Shown here piece by piece: positions 26,576 to 34,723 of a stretch of 64,000 nucleotides of DNA. Below the pieces are notes generated by a model. The model did no database searches. It had not been told where the DNA came from and was given only the letters and a program-made list of their open reading frames with translations. Positions within the stretch are counted from its first letter, which is position 1. Each line of letters opens with the position of its first letter. The position numbers and the translations under genes were made by a program. Source of the stretch: Pseudonocardia sp. (GTDB taxonomy: Bacteria; Actinomycetota; Actinomycetes; Mycobacteriales; Pseudonocardiaceae); NCBI RefSeq assembly GCF_025465255.1, contig NZ_JAODNI010000075.1, positions 1 through 64,000 on the forward strand, read 5' to 3'.

Positions 26576-27600
26576 GAGACGGCTCCTGACCGGTTGACGG
26601 CCGCGGACTGCCGCGGCGACGACGAGACACCTGCTTCGCACGGCACGGCCGGCGAGCGGCGGAGCCGGGTCCCCGCCGGCGCGCTGCCGCCCGCGAGGGA
26701 CGTCACCATCAGTTCGACGTCCGTGATCACGGCGGTGGAGCCGCCGTCGCGGACGAACCGGACCGCCGACCGGACCTTCGGCCCCATGCTCCCCGCGGGG
26801 AACTGGCCGTCGTCCGCGTAGGCCTGCATTTCGTCCGCGGTGACGTCGCCGAGCGGCCGCGCGGACGGGGTGCCGTAGTCGACCATCACCTGGGCGATGT
26901 CGGTGACCAGGACGAGTGCGTCCGCGCCGAGCGAGGTCGCGAGCCGCTGGGCGGCGAGATCCTTGTCGATGACCGCGTCGACCCCGCACAGTGCGGGGCC
27001 GTCCTCGACCACGGGCACCCCGCCGCCCCCGGCAGCGATCACGATCGCGCCGCCGTCGACGAGCGAGCGGATCGACTCCAGCTCGACGATCCGGCCGGGT
27101 TCCGGGGACGGCACGAGACGCCGGAACCCGCGGCCGGAGTCCTCACCGACGTGCCAGCCGCGCTCGTCGGCGAGCTGTCGCGCCACCGACTCCTCGAGGA
27201 AGGGTCCGATCGGCTTGCAGGGATCGATGAACGCGGGATCGGCGCGGTCCACCACGACGTGCGTCACGACGGACACGACCGCCGGCAGCCGACCTCGGCC
27301 CGCCTCGTGCATCGCCAGGACCAGCAGGCAGCCGAGCTGGCCCTCCGTCATCGCGTTGAGCCAGAACAACGGGAGCTCGGGCACCCGGCCCGCCCCCTCC
27401 TCCTGCTGGATCGCGAGGTTCCCGACCTGGGGGCCGTTCCCGTGGACGAGCACGACGCCCCAGCCCGCATCGCGCAGCCGGCAGACGGCGGCCGCCATGG
27501 CGCGGGCGTTCGACATCTGCTCCAGGTGGGTCCCGGCCTGGCCGTTGCGGATGAGTGCGTTGCCACCGAGGGCGACGACGGCGGTCCTGGTCACGGACAC
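26572..27600 (-). CDS. allK: Carbamate kinase
   Basis: A 342-aa amino-acid-kinase-fold enzyme: VVALGGNALIRNGQAGTH, VLVHGNGPQVGNLAIQQE, VVSVVTHVVVDRADPAF, AAGGGGVPVVED, VDAVIDKDLAAQRLA, and GSMGPKVRSAVRFV. It makes ATP, CO2 and ammonia from carbamoyl phosphate and ADP. It is some 30 residues longer than usual because of a C-terminal tail rich in Pro/Ser/Arg. GTG 27600 is annotated; GTG 27594 is better spaced from GGAGGTAG and may be used. As in E. coli allFGHK, it is paired with the carbamoyltransferase to recover energy and nitrogen. Confidence 0.93.
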   Translation of the reverse strand: MSVTRTAVVALGGNALIRNGQAGTHLEQMSNARAMAAAVCRLRDAGWGVVLVHGNGPQVGNLAIQQEEGAGRVPELPLFWLNAMTEGQLGCLLVLAMHEAGRGRLPAVVSVVTHVVVDRADPAFIDPCKPIGPFLEESVARQLADERGWHVGEDSGRGFRRLVPSPEPGRIVELESIRSLVDGGAIVIAAGGGGVPVVEDGPALCGVDAVIDKDLAAQRLATSLGADALVLVTDIAQVMVDYGTPSARPLGDVTADEMQAYADDGQFPAGSMGPKVRSAVRFVRDGGSTAVITDVELMVTSLAGGSAPAGTRLRRSPAVPCEAGVSSSPRQSAAVNRSGAVS

Positions 27601-27613
27601 CTACCTCCGGGAA

Positions 27614-27630
27614 AATTCATGATGCGATAC
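27614..27630. promoter_or_regulatory. AT-rich element similar to the allG operator, between allK and the SARP gene
   Basis: AATTCATGATGCGATAC at 27614-27630 matches AATTCATTATCCGATAC at 19908-19924 in 15 of 17 positions. It sits 13 bp upstream of the allK start in the divergent allK/SARP promoter region, followed by AACTATAGTAGA at 27638, which repeats the ACTAT half-site. It may be a degenerate operator of the same regulator, linking the two convergent all operons. Confidence 0.45.
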
Positions 27631-27719
27631 AAGAATTAACTATAGTAGACAACCATGGACCTCGACGACAGTGCCGGGACCACCTCACGGGAGCACCCCG
27701 ACCGGCTAGAGTCCGGCAG

Positions 27720-30700
27720 GTGAGAACGGCCCTGCGGGTACGTCTGCTCGGCCCCCTCGACGTGGAGGGCCCCCTGCTCGCCCCGGTGCCACCGGGCAAG
27801 GCGCAGCGTGTCCTCGCCGTGCTCGCCGAGCGGTGCGGAGAGTTCGTCCCCACCGCTGACCTGGTCGACGCCCTCTGGGAGGTCGATCCCCCCGAGGGCG
27901 CCGCCCGGAATGTCGCCGCGCTCGTCAGCCGGTTGCGCCGGGCTCTGGGCCGGGATGCCATCGATGGTTCCGCCGCGGGCTACAGGCTGGTGCCCGAGCT
28001 CGTCGACGTCGACGTGCGGGAGGCGGTCGATCTCCTCGAGACCGCCGAGTTCGAGCTCGCCCGCGGCCACTTCGGCATCGCGTCCGCCGGGGCCGAACAG
28101 GCCGCGAAGCTGCTGGACGCGGGCACCCCGCTCGCCGGCGAGCGCGACGACACCTGGGTCCGGGGCCTGCGGGACTCCGTCGACCGGTACCTGCGGCGCG
28201 CGCGGATCTGCTGGAGCTCCGCCGCGCTGGAGCTGCGCGCGGACGACATCGCCGCCGAGGTCGCCGCCGCGGCGCTGCGGGAGGACCCGCTCGACGAGGA
28301 GGCCTGCCGGCTCGCGATGCTCGGCCACCAGCGGGCCGGCCGTTCCGCGGCTGCGCTCGTGGTCTACCGGACGCTGAGGACGGCGCTCGCCGAGCATCTC
28401 GGCAGCGACCCGTCGCCCCGCACCCAGTCCGTGTTCCTGTCCGTGATGCGCGCGGAGACCGCGGCACCCGCCGCGGAGCGGCTGCCCAGTGGCGCCGTCA
28501 CCACCGCCGAGACCGAGGCCGGGACCGCCCCGGGCGCACCGCTCGTCGGCCGGGAGACCGAGCTGGCCACCCTGCGCGGCCGGTGGGCCGCGGCGGTCGC
28601 GGGCACGCCCTCGATGACCGTGATCACCGGCGAGATCGGCATGGGCCGCACCACCCTCGTCGACGCGTTCGCCGCCGAACCGCGCCGGACCGGCGGGCTC
28701 GTCGTCCGGGTGGGGTGCTTCGAAGCCGAGCGCACGCTGTACCTGCAGCCGCTGGTCGAGGCCGTCCGTTCGGTCGTCGACCGGCTCGCGGCGACGAACG
28801 TGCGCGAGCTGGCCGGCACCCGGCTCGGCACGCTCACCGCGTTGCTGCCGGAACTGGGGGACGTGGTCGGCCCGGTCGCGTACGAACCGGCGGGGCCGGA
28901 GCTCGAGCACCGGCGCAGCCTCGACGCGCTCGGCGGGTTCCTGGTCCGGCTGAGCGGCCGTCGCCCGCTGCTGCTGGTGATCGAGGACCTCGAGCACGCC
29001 GGCCAGCAGACGATCGAGGGCCTGCACCTGCTCGCCGGTCATTGGCAGGGCAGCCGGATCATGGTGCTGCTCACCGAACGCAGTTCGGAGGACCCGCTGG
29101 TCACGGCGCCGCTGCGGGACAGCGTCGAGTGGCTCGCACTGGGTCCCTTGGGTCCGGACGCCGTGGCCGAGCTCGTCGACCGGGCCGGTACCGGCCAGGA
29201 CCCGGAACAGCTGTACGCCTGGACGGGAGGGTCCCCGCTCTTCCTGACCGAGCTGCTCCGGCACCCGGGCCTGGGCGGCGGGGGCGATCATCCCGCGGTC
29301 CCGCCGTCGCTGCGCGAGGCCGTGGCGGAGCGGATCGCGCACGCCGGTCCGGAGGTCTCGCTCCTGCTGGGCCACGGCGCCGTCCTCGGGACCACGTTCG
29401 CCCTGGAGGACGTGTCCGCGCTCAGCGGGATCGGGGTGGAGGAGGCCGAGGAGGGCGCCAGCCGGGCGCTGCGGGCGGGGCTGCTCGGCGCGCAGGGGGA
29501 GTACTTCCGCTTCGCGAACGACATCGTCCGCCAGGTCGCCTACGAGGCCGTTCCGGAGCCGGTACGGATCAGCAGACACCGCCGGATCGCCGCGCTCTGG
29601 GAGGGACGGCCGGAGGCGGCCGCCCGACATCTCGTGTCCGCGGGGGACATGCGCGGCGCGGCGGCGGCCTGGCTGGCCGCCGCCGACGCCGCCCATCTCG
29701 CGTTCGCGCACACGGACGCCGTGCACGTGCTCGGCCTCGCCGTCGAGACGGCCCGGGCCGGCCGGGACGAGCAGCAGATCGCCACCGCGCTGTTGCGCCG
29801 CGGCCAGGCGTTCTCGGACCTGGGCCGCTACGACGAGGCCCGGGCGGACCACGAGGCGACGCTCACCCTCGCTCGGGACGTCGGGGACTTCGAACTGGAG
29901 GCGCGGGCCCTGGAGCAGCTGGGCTGGACCGCGCTCTACGCGCGGGACGCGCTCGTCGCCGTGGATTTCGCCGAGCAGGCCACCGAGCTCGCGGAGTCCG
30001 CCGCCGCGGCGCCCGGTGCGCTGCCCACCGCCACCCTGCTGCTGGGCCGGGTCCGGCACTGGGACGGGGACTACGCGGGCGCGGGCCACGCCTACGAACG
30101 AGTCCTGTCCACCGATCCCGGGGACACGACGACCGCACTCGCACTCGCCTACCGCGGCGCGCTGCTGCAGCACCAGGACCGGTTCGCGGAGGCCCGCAGC
30201 CTGCTCGCCCGGGCGGTGGTGCTGTGCCGGCGCACCGCCGAGTTCCGGCCGCTGCTGCAGACCCTGTTCTTCACCGCCCTCGCCCGCGGGGACTCCGGGG
30301 ACCTCGCCGGGGCGTTGCGCGCTCTCGACGCCGCTCGCCGGCTGATCGACGCGGAGAAGATCGAGTTCTACCGTGCCGGGATCGAGACCACGACGTCCTG
30401 GCTGTGGCAGGAGCTCGGCCAGGTGCACCGGGCCCGGGAGCACGCGGAGCGGGGCGTGGAGCTGGCTCGCAAGGGCGGTGGAGCGCTGGAACTGGAACAG
30501 GAGCTGCACGCGCAGCTCGCGCTGGCGGACTGCGACCTCATGCTGGGCCGCCCGGACGACGCGGCGGCGGCCGTCGAGGAGGCGGCCCCGATGCTGGACC
30601 AGTCGCTGCCCTTCCGGCCGCGGGCCGCGATGCGGCTGCTGGAGATGCGGGCACGCTGGGAGCCGGACGTGGCGGAGGCACTGCTGGACGAGGCGCGCCG

Positions 30701-30929
30701 GTTCTCCTCCCCGAAATACCAGGCTCTGGCGTTGAGCCACCTCGGTCGCCCCGAGGAGGCGGCCCGGATGGCCGCGTCGATCGGGTCGGACCTCGTGGTG
30801 GCGCAGGTGGGTACGCACGCCGACCGGCGCCGGGCCCTGAACCGGATGGCGGCGTCCCTGCCCGCCGAGATCCGGGAGGGGTTCGTCGCGAACGGACGGC
30901 TGGCCGTCCGGCTCGACCCGGGCCACTGA
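27720..30929 (+). CDS. SARP/AfsR-like regulator with AAA ATPase and TPR domains
   Basis: A 1069-aa regulator. Domains: SARP winged helix (RVRLLGPLDVEG to SRLRRALG, about 1-80), bacterial transcriptional activator domain (about 85-235), AAA/STAND ATPase (about 265-560) and C-terminal TPR-like repeats. The P-loop reads GEIGMGRTTL: the usual Lys is Arg, which normally weakens ATP binding, so nucleotide use may be altered. The Walker B-like LLLVIEDLEHAG is kept. GTG 27720 starts the SARP domain; the ribosome site is weak (GGCAG). It is divergent from allK across a 119-bp region and is a candidate regulator of the block. Confidence 0.88.
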   Translation: MRTALRVRLLGPLDVEGPLLAPVPPGKAQRVLAVLAERCGEFVPTADLVDALWEVDPPEGAARNVAALVSRLRRALGRDAIDGSAAGYRLVPELVDVDVREAVDLLETAEFELARGHFGIASAGAEQAAKLLDAGTPLAGERDDTWVRGLRDSVDRYLRRARICWSSAALELRADDIAAEVAAAALREDPLDEEACRLAMLGHQRAGRSAAALVVYRTLRTALAEHLGSDPSPRTQSVFLSVMRAETAAPAAERLPSGAVTTAETEAGTAPGAPLVGRETELATLRGRWAAAVAGTPSMTVITGEIGMGRTTLVDAFAAEPRRTGGLVVRVGCFEAERTLYLQPLVEAVRSVVDRLAATNVRELAGTRLGTLTALLPELGDVVGPVAYEPAGPELEHRRSLDALGGFLVRLSGRRPLLLVIEDLEHAGQQTIEGLHLLAGHWQGSRIMVLLTERSSEDPLVTAPLRDSVEWLALGPLGPDAVAELVDRAGTGQDPEQLYAWTGGSPLFLTELLRHPGLGGGGDHPAVPPSLREAVAERIAHAGPEVSLLLGHGAVLGTTFALEDVSALSGIGVEEAEEGASRALRAGLLGAQGEYFRFANDIVRQVAYEAVPEPVRISRHRRIAALWEGRPEAAARHLVSAGDMRGAAAAWLAAADAAHLAFAHTDAVHVLGLAVETARAGRDEQQIATALLRRGQAFSDLGRYDEARADHEATLTLARDVGDFELEARALEQLGWTALYARDALVAVDFAEQATELAESAAAAPGALPTATLLLGRVRHWDGDYAGAGHAYERVLSTDPGDTTTALALAYRGALLQHQDRFAEARSLLARAVVLCRRTAEFRPLLQTLFFTALARGDSGDLAGALRALDAARRLIDAEKIEFYRAGIETTTSWLWQELGQVHRAREHAERGVELARKGGGALELEQELHAQLALADCDLMLGRPDDAAAAVEEAAPMLDQSLPFRPRAAMRLLEMRARWEPDVAEALLDEARRFSSPKYQALALSHLGRPEEAARMAASIGSDLVVAQVGTHADRRRALNRMAASLPAEIREGFVANGRLAVRLDPGH

Positions 30930-30945
30930 GCCGGCGGCGGCTCAG
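30926..30945. terminator. Hairpin between convergent SARP and GNAT genes
   Basis: CTGAGCCG and CGGCTCAG pair around a 4-nt loop (GCGG) exactly where the SARP gene (stop 30927-30929) and the convergent acetyltransferase gene (stop 30942-30944) meet. An 8-bp GC-rich stem is a plausible bidirectional terminator; there is no U-tract. Confidence 0.5.
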
Positions 30946-31742
30946 GCTCCGGCGGTGAGCGGGATGTCCATCAGCACGTGCGGGTGCCCGACGTAGGAGA
31001 CGGACTCCTGGACGACGCTCCAGCCGAGCCTGCGGAAGAAGCGCTCGTTCACGGGCTGGACGTAGGCGATCATGCGACTTCCACCTCGCGCGCCGGCGGT
31101 CGCGACGGCGAAGCGGACGAGCTCGGCGCCGACGTGGCCGGTGCGGTGCTCCGCGAGCACGGCGAGCCGGTCGCCCTGCCAGTCCCCCGTCCTGTCCTCG
31201 GGTCCGTGGAGCGGGTAGAGACGGACGCACCCGGCCGGCTCGCCGCCGACCGTGGCGAGGACGTGGAGCGTGGCCGGAGCGGTGTCCCGGGCGTCCACGT
31301 CGGCGCCGTCGAAGACGCCCTGCTCCTGGACGAAGACCTGGCCACGGACGGCGTGGTGCGCCGCGCGCTCCGGTCCTTCGTGGACGATCCGGCACCCGTC
31401 CGGTGCCGGCGTCCGCTCCACGGGTTCGGGCGGGAGCTCGCGTTCGCGGATCTCGCAGGCGACCCCGACGAGGAGGGCCGCCGGGACCGAGCGGGAGCCC
31501 TTGATCCGGTGCGACGCCAGGAAGTCGACGGGATCGGCGACCGCGAGGGCGAGCCCGGTCCGTCCGGCGGCCGAGGATCGCAGGGCGGCGGTGAGTTCGC
31601 CGATCACCCGCACGGCGTCGGTGTAGCCGTCGGGATCGCACATCAGCGCGGGGAAGAGCGACTCGGCGGAGCCCCGCCACCGCGGCGACCGGACGGGCGG
31701 CGGGCCAGGGTCCGGTTCCTGGGTCTCGGCGACGAGCTCCAT
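30942..31742 (-). CDS. GNAT acetyltransferase, MSMEG_0567/Sll0786-like (nitrogen-starvation set)
   Basis: A 266-aa protein. The C-terminal half (about 120-266) is a GNAT fold: RGQVFVQEQGVFDGADVD, PAGCVRLYPL, VGAELVRFAVATAGARGG and PVNERFFRRLGW. The N-terminal half (SAESLFPALMCDPDGYTDAVRV) is a separate small domain. This resembles the Sll0786/MSMEG_0567 type of the Nit1C nitrogen-starvation cluster. The ATG at 31742 follows GAGGAGTCCCG. It is last in the operon flavoprotein-small protein-Sll0783-like-GNAT. The acyl acceptor is unknown; the exact subfamily needs a profile search. Confidence 0.75.
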   Translation of the reverse strand: MELVAETQEPDPGPPPVRSPRWRGSAESLFPALMCDPDGYTDAVRVIGELTAALRSSAAGRTGLALAVADPVDFLASHRIKGSRSVPAALLVGVACEIRERELPPEPVERTPAPDGCRIVHEGPERAAHHAVRGQVFVQEQGVFDGADVDARDTAPATLHVLATVGGEPAGCVRLYPLHGPEDRTGDWQGDRLAVLAEHRTGHVGAELVRFAVATAGARGGSRMIAYVQPVNERFFRRLGWSVVQESVSYVGHPHVLMDIPLTAGA

Positions 31743-31822
31743 CGGGACTCCTCGGTCGGAGTGGTACGGGAGACGGGGCGGGGCGGGGCGGGCGTGCCCC
31801 ACCCCGCCTCGAGGTGGACGCG

Positions 31823-32308
31823 TCAGAGCGTCCAGGTCTGCATGACGAGCGCGCCTTCGCGACGGGCCGTGAGCGTGCAGTCCAGGACGTCGAGCGGGTG
31901 GATGGCCTGGACGCCCTCGATCAGGTCCGTCTCGCGCATGCCGTAGAGCGCGGCCATGGCGAAGCGGCAGGCCAGGACCTTCCCGCCCTCCTTCATGAAG
32001 GTCTGCAGCTGGTTGTTGTAGGCCATGTGCCCGGGGAAGGCCTCGGCGCCGACGGTCGGGAATCCGCGGGTGGCCGAGGCCATCTGCACGCCGGGGCCGT
32101 AGAGCACGAGCGTGGTGTCGAAGCCCTTCCGGTTGATCCGGGTGCAGGTGAGCATGTTGACCAGGCCGACCGAGCCCTCGTAGGGCACGGTGTGCATGAA
32201 GATGTAGGCCTTCTCGCCCTCGTTGGCCTGGATGTCGTCGTACTTCTTGTCCTCGTAGTCGACGATCGCGTCGCCCGTGTTCGCGCGCTCACCGATGATT
32301 TGAGCCAC
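31823..32308 (-). CDS. MSMEG_0572/Sll0783-like nitrogen-starvation response protein
   Basis: A 161-aa protein with DsrE-like character: EKAYIFMHTVPYEGSVGLVN, RKGFDTTLVLYGPGVQMA, QTFMKEGGKVLACRFAMAALYGM and LIEGVQAIHPLDVLDC. It matches the Sll0783/MSMEG_0572 family that marks Nit1C clusters, which have been tied to cyanide or nitrile-nitrogen use. Two Cys (in LACRFAM and LDCTL) are possible reactive sites. The start is GTG 32308 with AAGGAGGGCC upstream. The usual partner nitrilase (Nit1) and radical SAM genes are not in this window; a nitrile hydratase is. Confidence 0.85.
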   Translation of the reverse strand: MAQIIGERANTGDAIVDYEDKKYDDIQANEGEKAYIFMHTVPYEGSVGLVNMLTCTRINRKGFDTTLVLYGPGVQMASATRGFPTVGAEAFPGHMAYNNQLQTFMKEGGKVLACRFAMAALYGMRETDLIEGVQAIHPLDVLDCTLTARREGALVMQTWTL

Positions 32309-32346
32309 GTGGCCCTCCTTGTTTCAGTGGTGGTGACGGTCGAGGG

Positions 32347-32619
32347 TCAGACGGCCGGGCCCTGGGAGCGCGGCGGCGGTGCCCACGTCTTGCGGTGGCT
32401 GCCGGGCATGGCCTTCATGATCCGGCTGCGCACCGGCCACGGCAGGACGCCGTAGACCGGCGCGAAGACCCGGCGCCAGAAGATCTCCACGAGACCCTTC
32501 GGCGGGCGCGGACCCGGCGTGCCGTCACGCCGCGCGAGCTTCTCGTGCGCGGCGATCAGCAGGTGGTGCTCGGAGTTGCGGCGGAGCCAGCCGAAGAACC
32601 CGGCGGACGAGGAGGCCAT
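32347..32619 (-). CDS. Small basic protein of unknown function
   Basis: A 90-aa protein with no family I recognise. It has an aromatic/basic N-terminus (SSAGFFGWLRRNSEHHLL) and a hydrophobic, Trp/Pro-rich middle (LVEIFWRRVFAPVYGVLPWPVRSRIM) that may be amphipathic and membrane-associated; the C-terminus is Pro/Arg-rich. The ATG at 32619 lies 4 bp after the stop of the flavoprotein gene, so it is translationally coupled to it, and it precedes the Sll0783-like gene by 38 bp. Its position suggests a role with the flavoprotein, for example as a membrane tether. Confidence 0.7.
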   Translation of the reverse strand: MASSSAGFFGWLRRNSEHHLLIAAHEKLARRDGTPGPRPPKGLVEIFWRRVFAPVYGVLPWPVRSRIMKAMPGSHRKTWAPPPRSQGPAV

Positions 32620-32623
32620 CGGG

Positions 32624-33994
32624 TCAGCCCTTCGTCTTCGCGGCCTCGGCGACCCCGTTGGTCGCGGCCACCACGATCGGCTCGTTGAGCGCGCCGATCG
32701 CGGGCGAGTAGACGTTCTCCATGGTCGAGAGGTCGTGGAGCGTCATGCCGAACCGGATCGCCTGGGCGAGGAAGTCCGCGCGCTCCTTGATGCCCTCGCC
32801 GCCGCCGATCATCTGGGCGCCGATGAGCCGCAGCGTGCCGGGCTCGGCGAGCAGCTTGACCTTCACCTTCTTGACGCCCGGGTAGTAGCGCGCCCGCGAG
32901 ATGCCCTCGGCCACCCCGAGCACGTACGGGATGCCCAGCGCGGTGGCTGTGGCCTCGCCGAACGACGCCCCGCCGATGACCCACTTGCCGGCCGGCGTGC
33001 CCCACGGGACGTAGACGGCCCGGTAGGCGCGGTCCCCGCCACCGGCGTTCGTCCCGGCGGTCTTGCCCTGGGCGTAGGCGTGCGATCCGGTCAGCCCCTG
33101 CAGCGGGGTGCGGGTCAGGCCGTGCGGGATCTCGACGGCGTCGCCCGCGGCCCAGACGTTCGGGGCCGAGGTGGCCATCCGCTCGTCGACGATGATCCCG
33201 CCGGTGGAGCCGAGCTTCAGCCCGGCCGCGGCGGCGAGGGTGTTGTTGGGCGTCTTGTGCGTGGCGACGACGACGAGCTCCGCGGCGATCTCGCCGGTGG
33301 ACGTCGCCACGGCCCGGACCTGACCGTCCGCGTCACCGAGGAACGCCTCGAGCGTCGTGTTGAAGTGCAGGTGCACCCCGAGCTCGCGCCAGGACTCCTC
33401 GACGGGCGCCATGATGTCCTGGTCCGCCATCATCGCGAGCGCGTACGGGTTGGGGTCGATCAGGTGCGTCTCGACGCCCCGGTGGGCGAGCGCCGTGACC
33501 ATCTCCAGACCCAGCGGCCCCGCCTCGACGACGACCGCCCGCTTCGTCTCCTCGATGACCTTGTCCCACTCCGCGGCCCGGCGGATGTTCTTGACGTAGT
33601 AGAGGCCACCGAGGTCCCCTCCGGGGACGCCCGGGTCGGCGTAGTCGAACCCGGTGGCGATGATCAGGTTGTCGTAGCCGACCGTGCCCTCGCCCGTGAC
33701 CGTGACGGTCCGGGCGCCGGTGTCGATCGCCGTCACCTCGGTCTCGTACCGGACGTCGATCCCGGCGTCGACGTACGCCTGCTTGCCGGCCAGGATCAGC
33801 TTGTCAAAGCTCTCGATCTCCCCGCCGTGCACGTAGGGGATCCCGCACGGGCTGTAGGCGACGTCCTCGAACTGCGTGTAGACGACGACGTCGGCATCCG
33901 GGTCGGAGGCCTTGACCCCGCCGGCCGACCCGAGCCCCGCGGCTCCGCCTCCGATGACGACTGTCCTACGTCGTCCTGTCGACCGTGCTGACAC
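32624..33994 (-). CDS. FAD-dependent disulfide oxidoreductase, CoA-disulfide reductase/NADH oxidase-like
   Basis: A 456-aa two-dinucleotide-fold flavoprotein. FAD motif VVIGGGAAGLGSA (12-24); single redox cysteine Cys50 in AYSPCGIPYVHGG, the place used by CoA-disulfide reductase, persulfide reductase and NADH oxidase; second FAD motif NVWAAGDAVEIP; C-terminal dimerisation domain ending FGMTLHDLSTMENVYSP. The NAD(P)H motif is unusual (VVVEAGPLGLEMV instead of GGGxxGxE). No rhodanese domain. The GTG start is at 33994. It heads the operon with the Nit1C-like genes and is divergent from the XRE-cupin regulator. A disulfide or persulfide of coenzyme M is a possible substrate (inference). Confidence 0.88.
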   Translation of the reverse strand: MSARSTGRRRTVVIGGGAAGLGSAGGVKASDPDADVVVYTQFEDVAYSPCGIPYVHGGEIESFDKLILAGKQAYVDAGIDVRYETEVTAIDTGARTVTVTGEGTVGYDNLIIATGFDYADPGVPGGDLGGLYYVKNIRRAAEWDKVIEETKRAVVVEAGPLGLEMVTALAHRGVETHLIDPNPYALAMMADQDIMAPVEESWRELGVHLHFNTTLEAFLGDADGQVRAVATSTGEIAAELVVVATHKTPNNTLAAAAGLKLGSTGGIIVDERMATSAPNVWAAGDAVEIPHGLTRTPLQGLTGSHAYAQGKTAGTNAGGGDRAYRAVYVPWGTPAGKWVIGGASFGEATATALGIPYVLGVAEGISRARYYPGVKKVKVKLLAEPGTLRLIGAQMIGGGEGIKERADFLAQAIRFGMTLHDLSTMENVYSPAIGALNEPIVVAATNGVAEAAKTKG

Positions 33995-34042
33995 GTCGGA
34001 GCCCTCTTCCCGGTCTAGGCTGGGTCGACCCAGTCCACGTTT

Positions 34043-34055
34043 ACTATCCGATATT
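34043..34055. promoter_or_regulatory. ACTATCCGATATT operator-like site in divergent promoter
   Basis: This matches the allG/nitrile hydratase element in 11 of 13 positions (ACTATCnGATACG) and lies in the AT-rich 114-bp gap between the flavoprotein gene (minus) and the XRE-cupin gene (plus), 48 bp and 53 bp from the two starts. It may let one regulator control both directions. The core TATCCGATA is palindromic. Confidence 0.55.
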
Positions 34056-34108
34056 GATTTTTACCATACTCAACGGGCCTGTCCTGTCAAACACCTGAGG
34101 AGACCGTG

Positions 34109-34723
34109 ATGCCCACTTCCGCCCGCTCGTCCGCCACCTCTCCGGGCGGAGGAGCCCCCGTGGAGACGCGGGACGGGACGCAGGCGGGCTGGGAGCTCGT
34201 GGTCGACGCCATCGGACCCAAGGTCCGGGCGCTCCGCCGCGAACGCGGACTCACGCTGCAGCAGCTCGCGCACGCCGCGGACGTGTCGGCGGCGTCCGTG
34301 CACAAGGTGGAGCGGGGAGACATGGTCCCGACGGTCACCACCCTGCTCAAGATCGCCGGAGCGCTCGAGGTGCCGATCCGGCATTTCGTGGAGGACTCCG
34401 ACGCCGGCCCGCTGGGTGTCCGCACCCGCTGGCGTGGCGTGGACTCGGCCGAGCCGGTGACCCTCACGGGGCCGGCCGAGCGTTTCCGCAGCACCGGCAC
34501 CGTTCTGTGTCTCGAACCCGGCGCCGAGCACCGGCCTGCGCGGCGGCCCGGGGAGTGCCTGCTCGTCGTGCTGGCCGGGAGCGTCTCCGTGGTGGTCGCG
34601 GACGAGACCCACGACCTCGGCGCCAGCGAGGCCCTGCACTTCCCCACCCGCCACGACCACCGCTTCACCAACGGCGGGCGAACGGTCGCCGAGCTGATCA
34701 CCGTCACGGTCCCGGAGCCGTGA
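34109..34723 (+). CDS. XRE-family regulator with C-terminal cupin domain
   Basis: A 204-aa regulator. The helix-turn-helix is at about residues 32-87 (VRALRRERGLTLQQLAHAADVSAASVHKVERGD, abbreviated here as the conserved core LTLQQLAHAADVSAASVHK), followed by a cupin barrel (ECLLVVLAGSVSVVV, ALHFPTRHDHRF). Such XRE-cupin proteins sense small metabolites and control sulfur, nitrogen or sugar catabolism. The ATG at 34109 is better spaced from GAGGAG than the GTG at 34106. It is divergent from the flavoprotein operon and convergent with the coenzyme M operon (20-bp overlap at the 3' ends). It is a good candidate to bind the ACTATCnGATACG element. Confidence 0.87.
   Translation: MPTSARSSATSPGGGAPVETRDGTQAGWELVVDAIGPKVRALRRERGLTLQQLAHAADVSAASVHKVERGDMVPTVTTLLKIAGALEVPIRHFVEDSDAGPLGVRTRWRGVDSAEPVTLTGPAERFRSTGTVLCLEPGAEHRPARRPGECLLVVLAGSVSVVVADETHDLGASEALHFPTRHDHRFTNGGRTVAELITVTVPEP

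Noticed and set aside
32624..33994. 2-ketopropyl-coenzyme M oxidoreductase/carboxylase
   Set aside because: That enzyme belongs to the CxxxxC disulfide-reductase class; this protein has a single Cys in the CoA-disulfide-reductase position.
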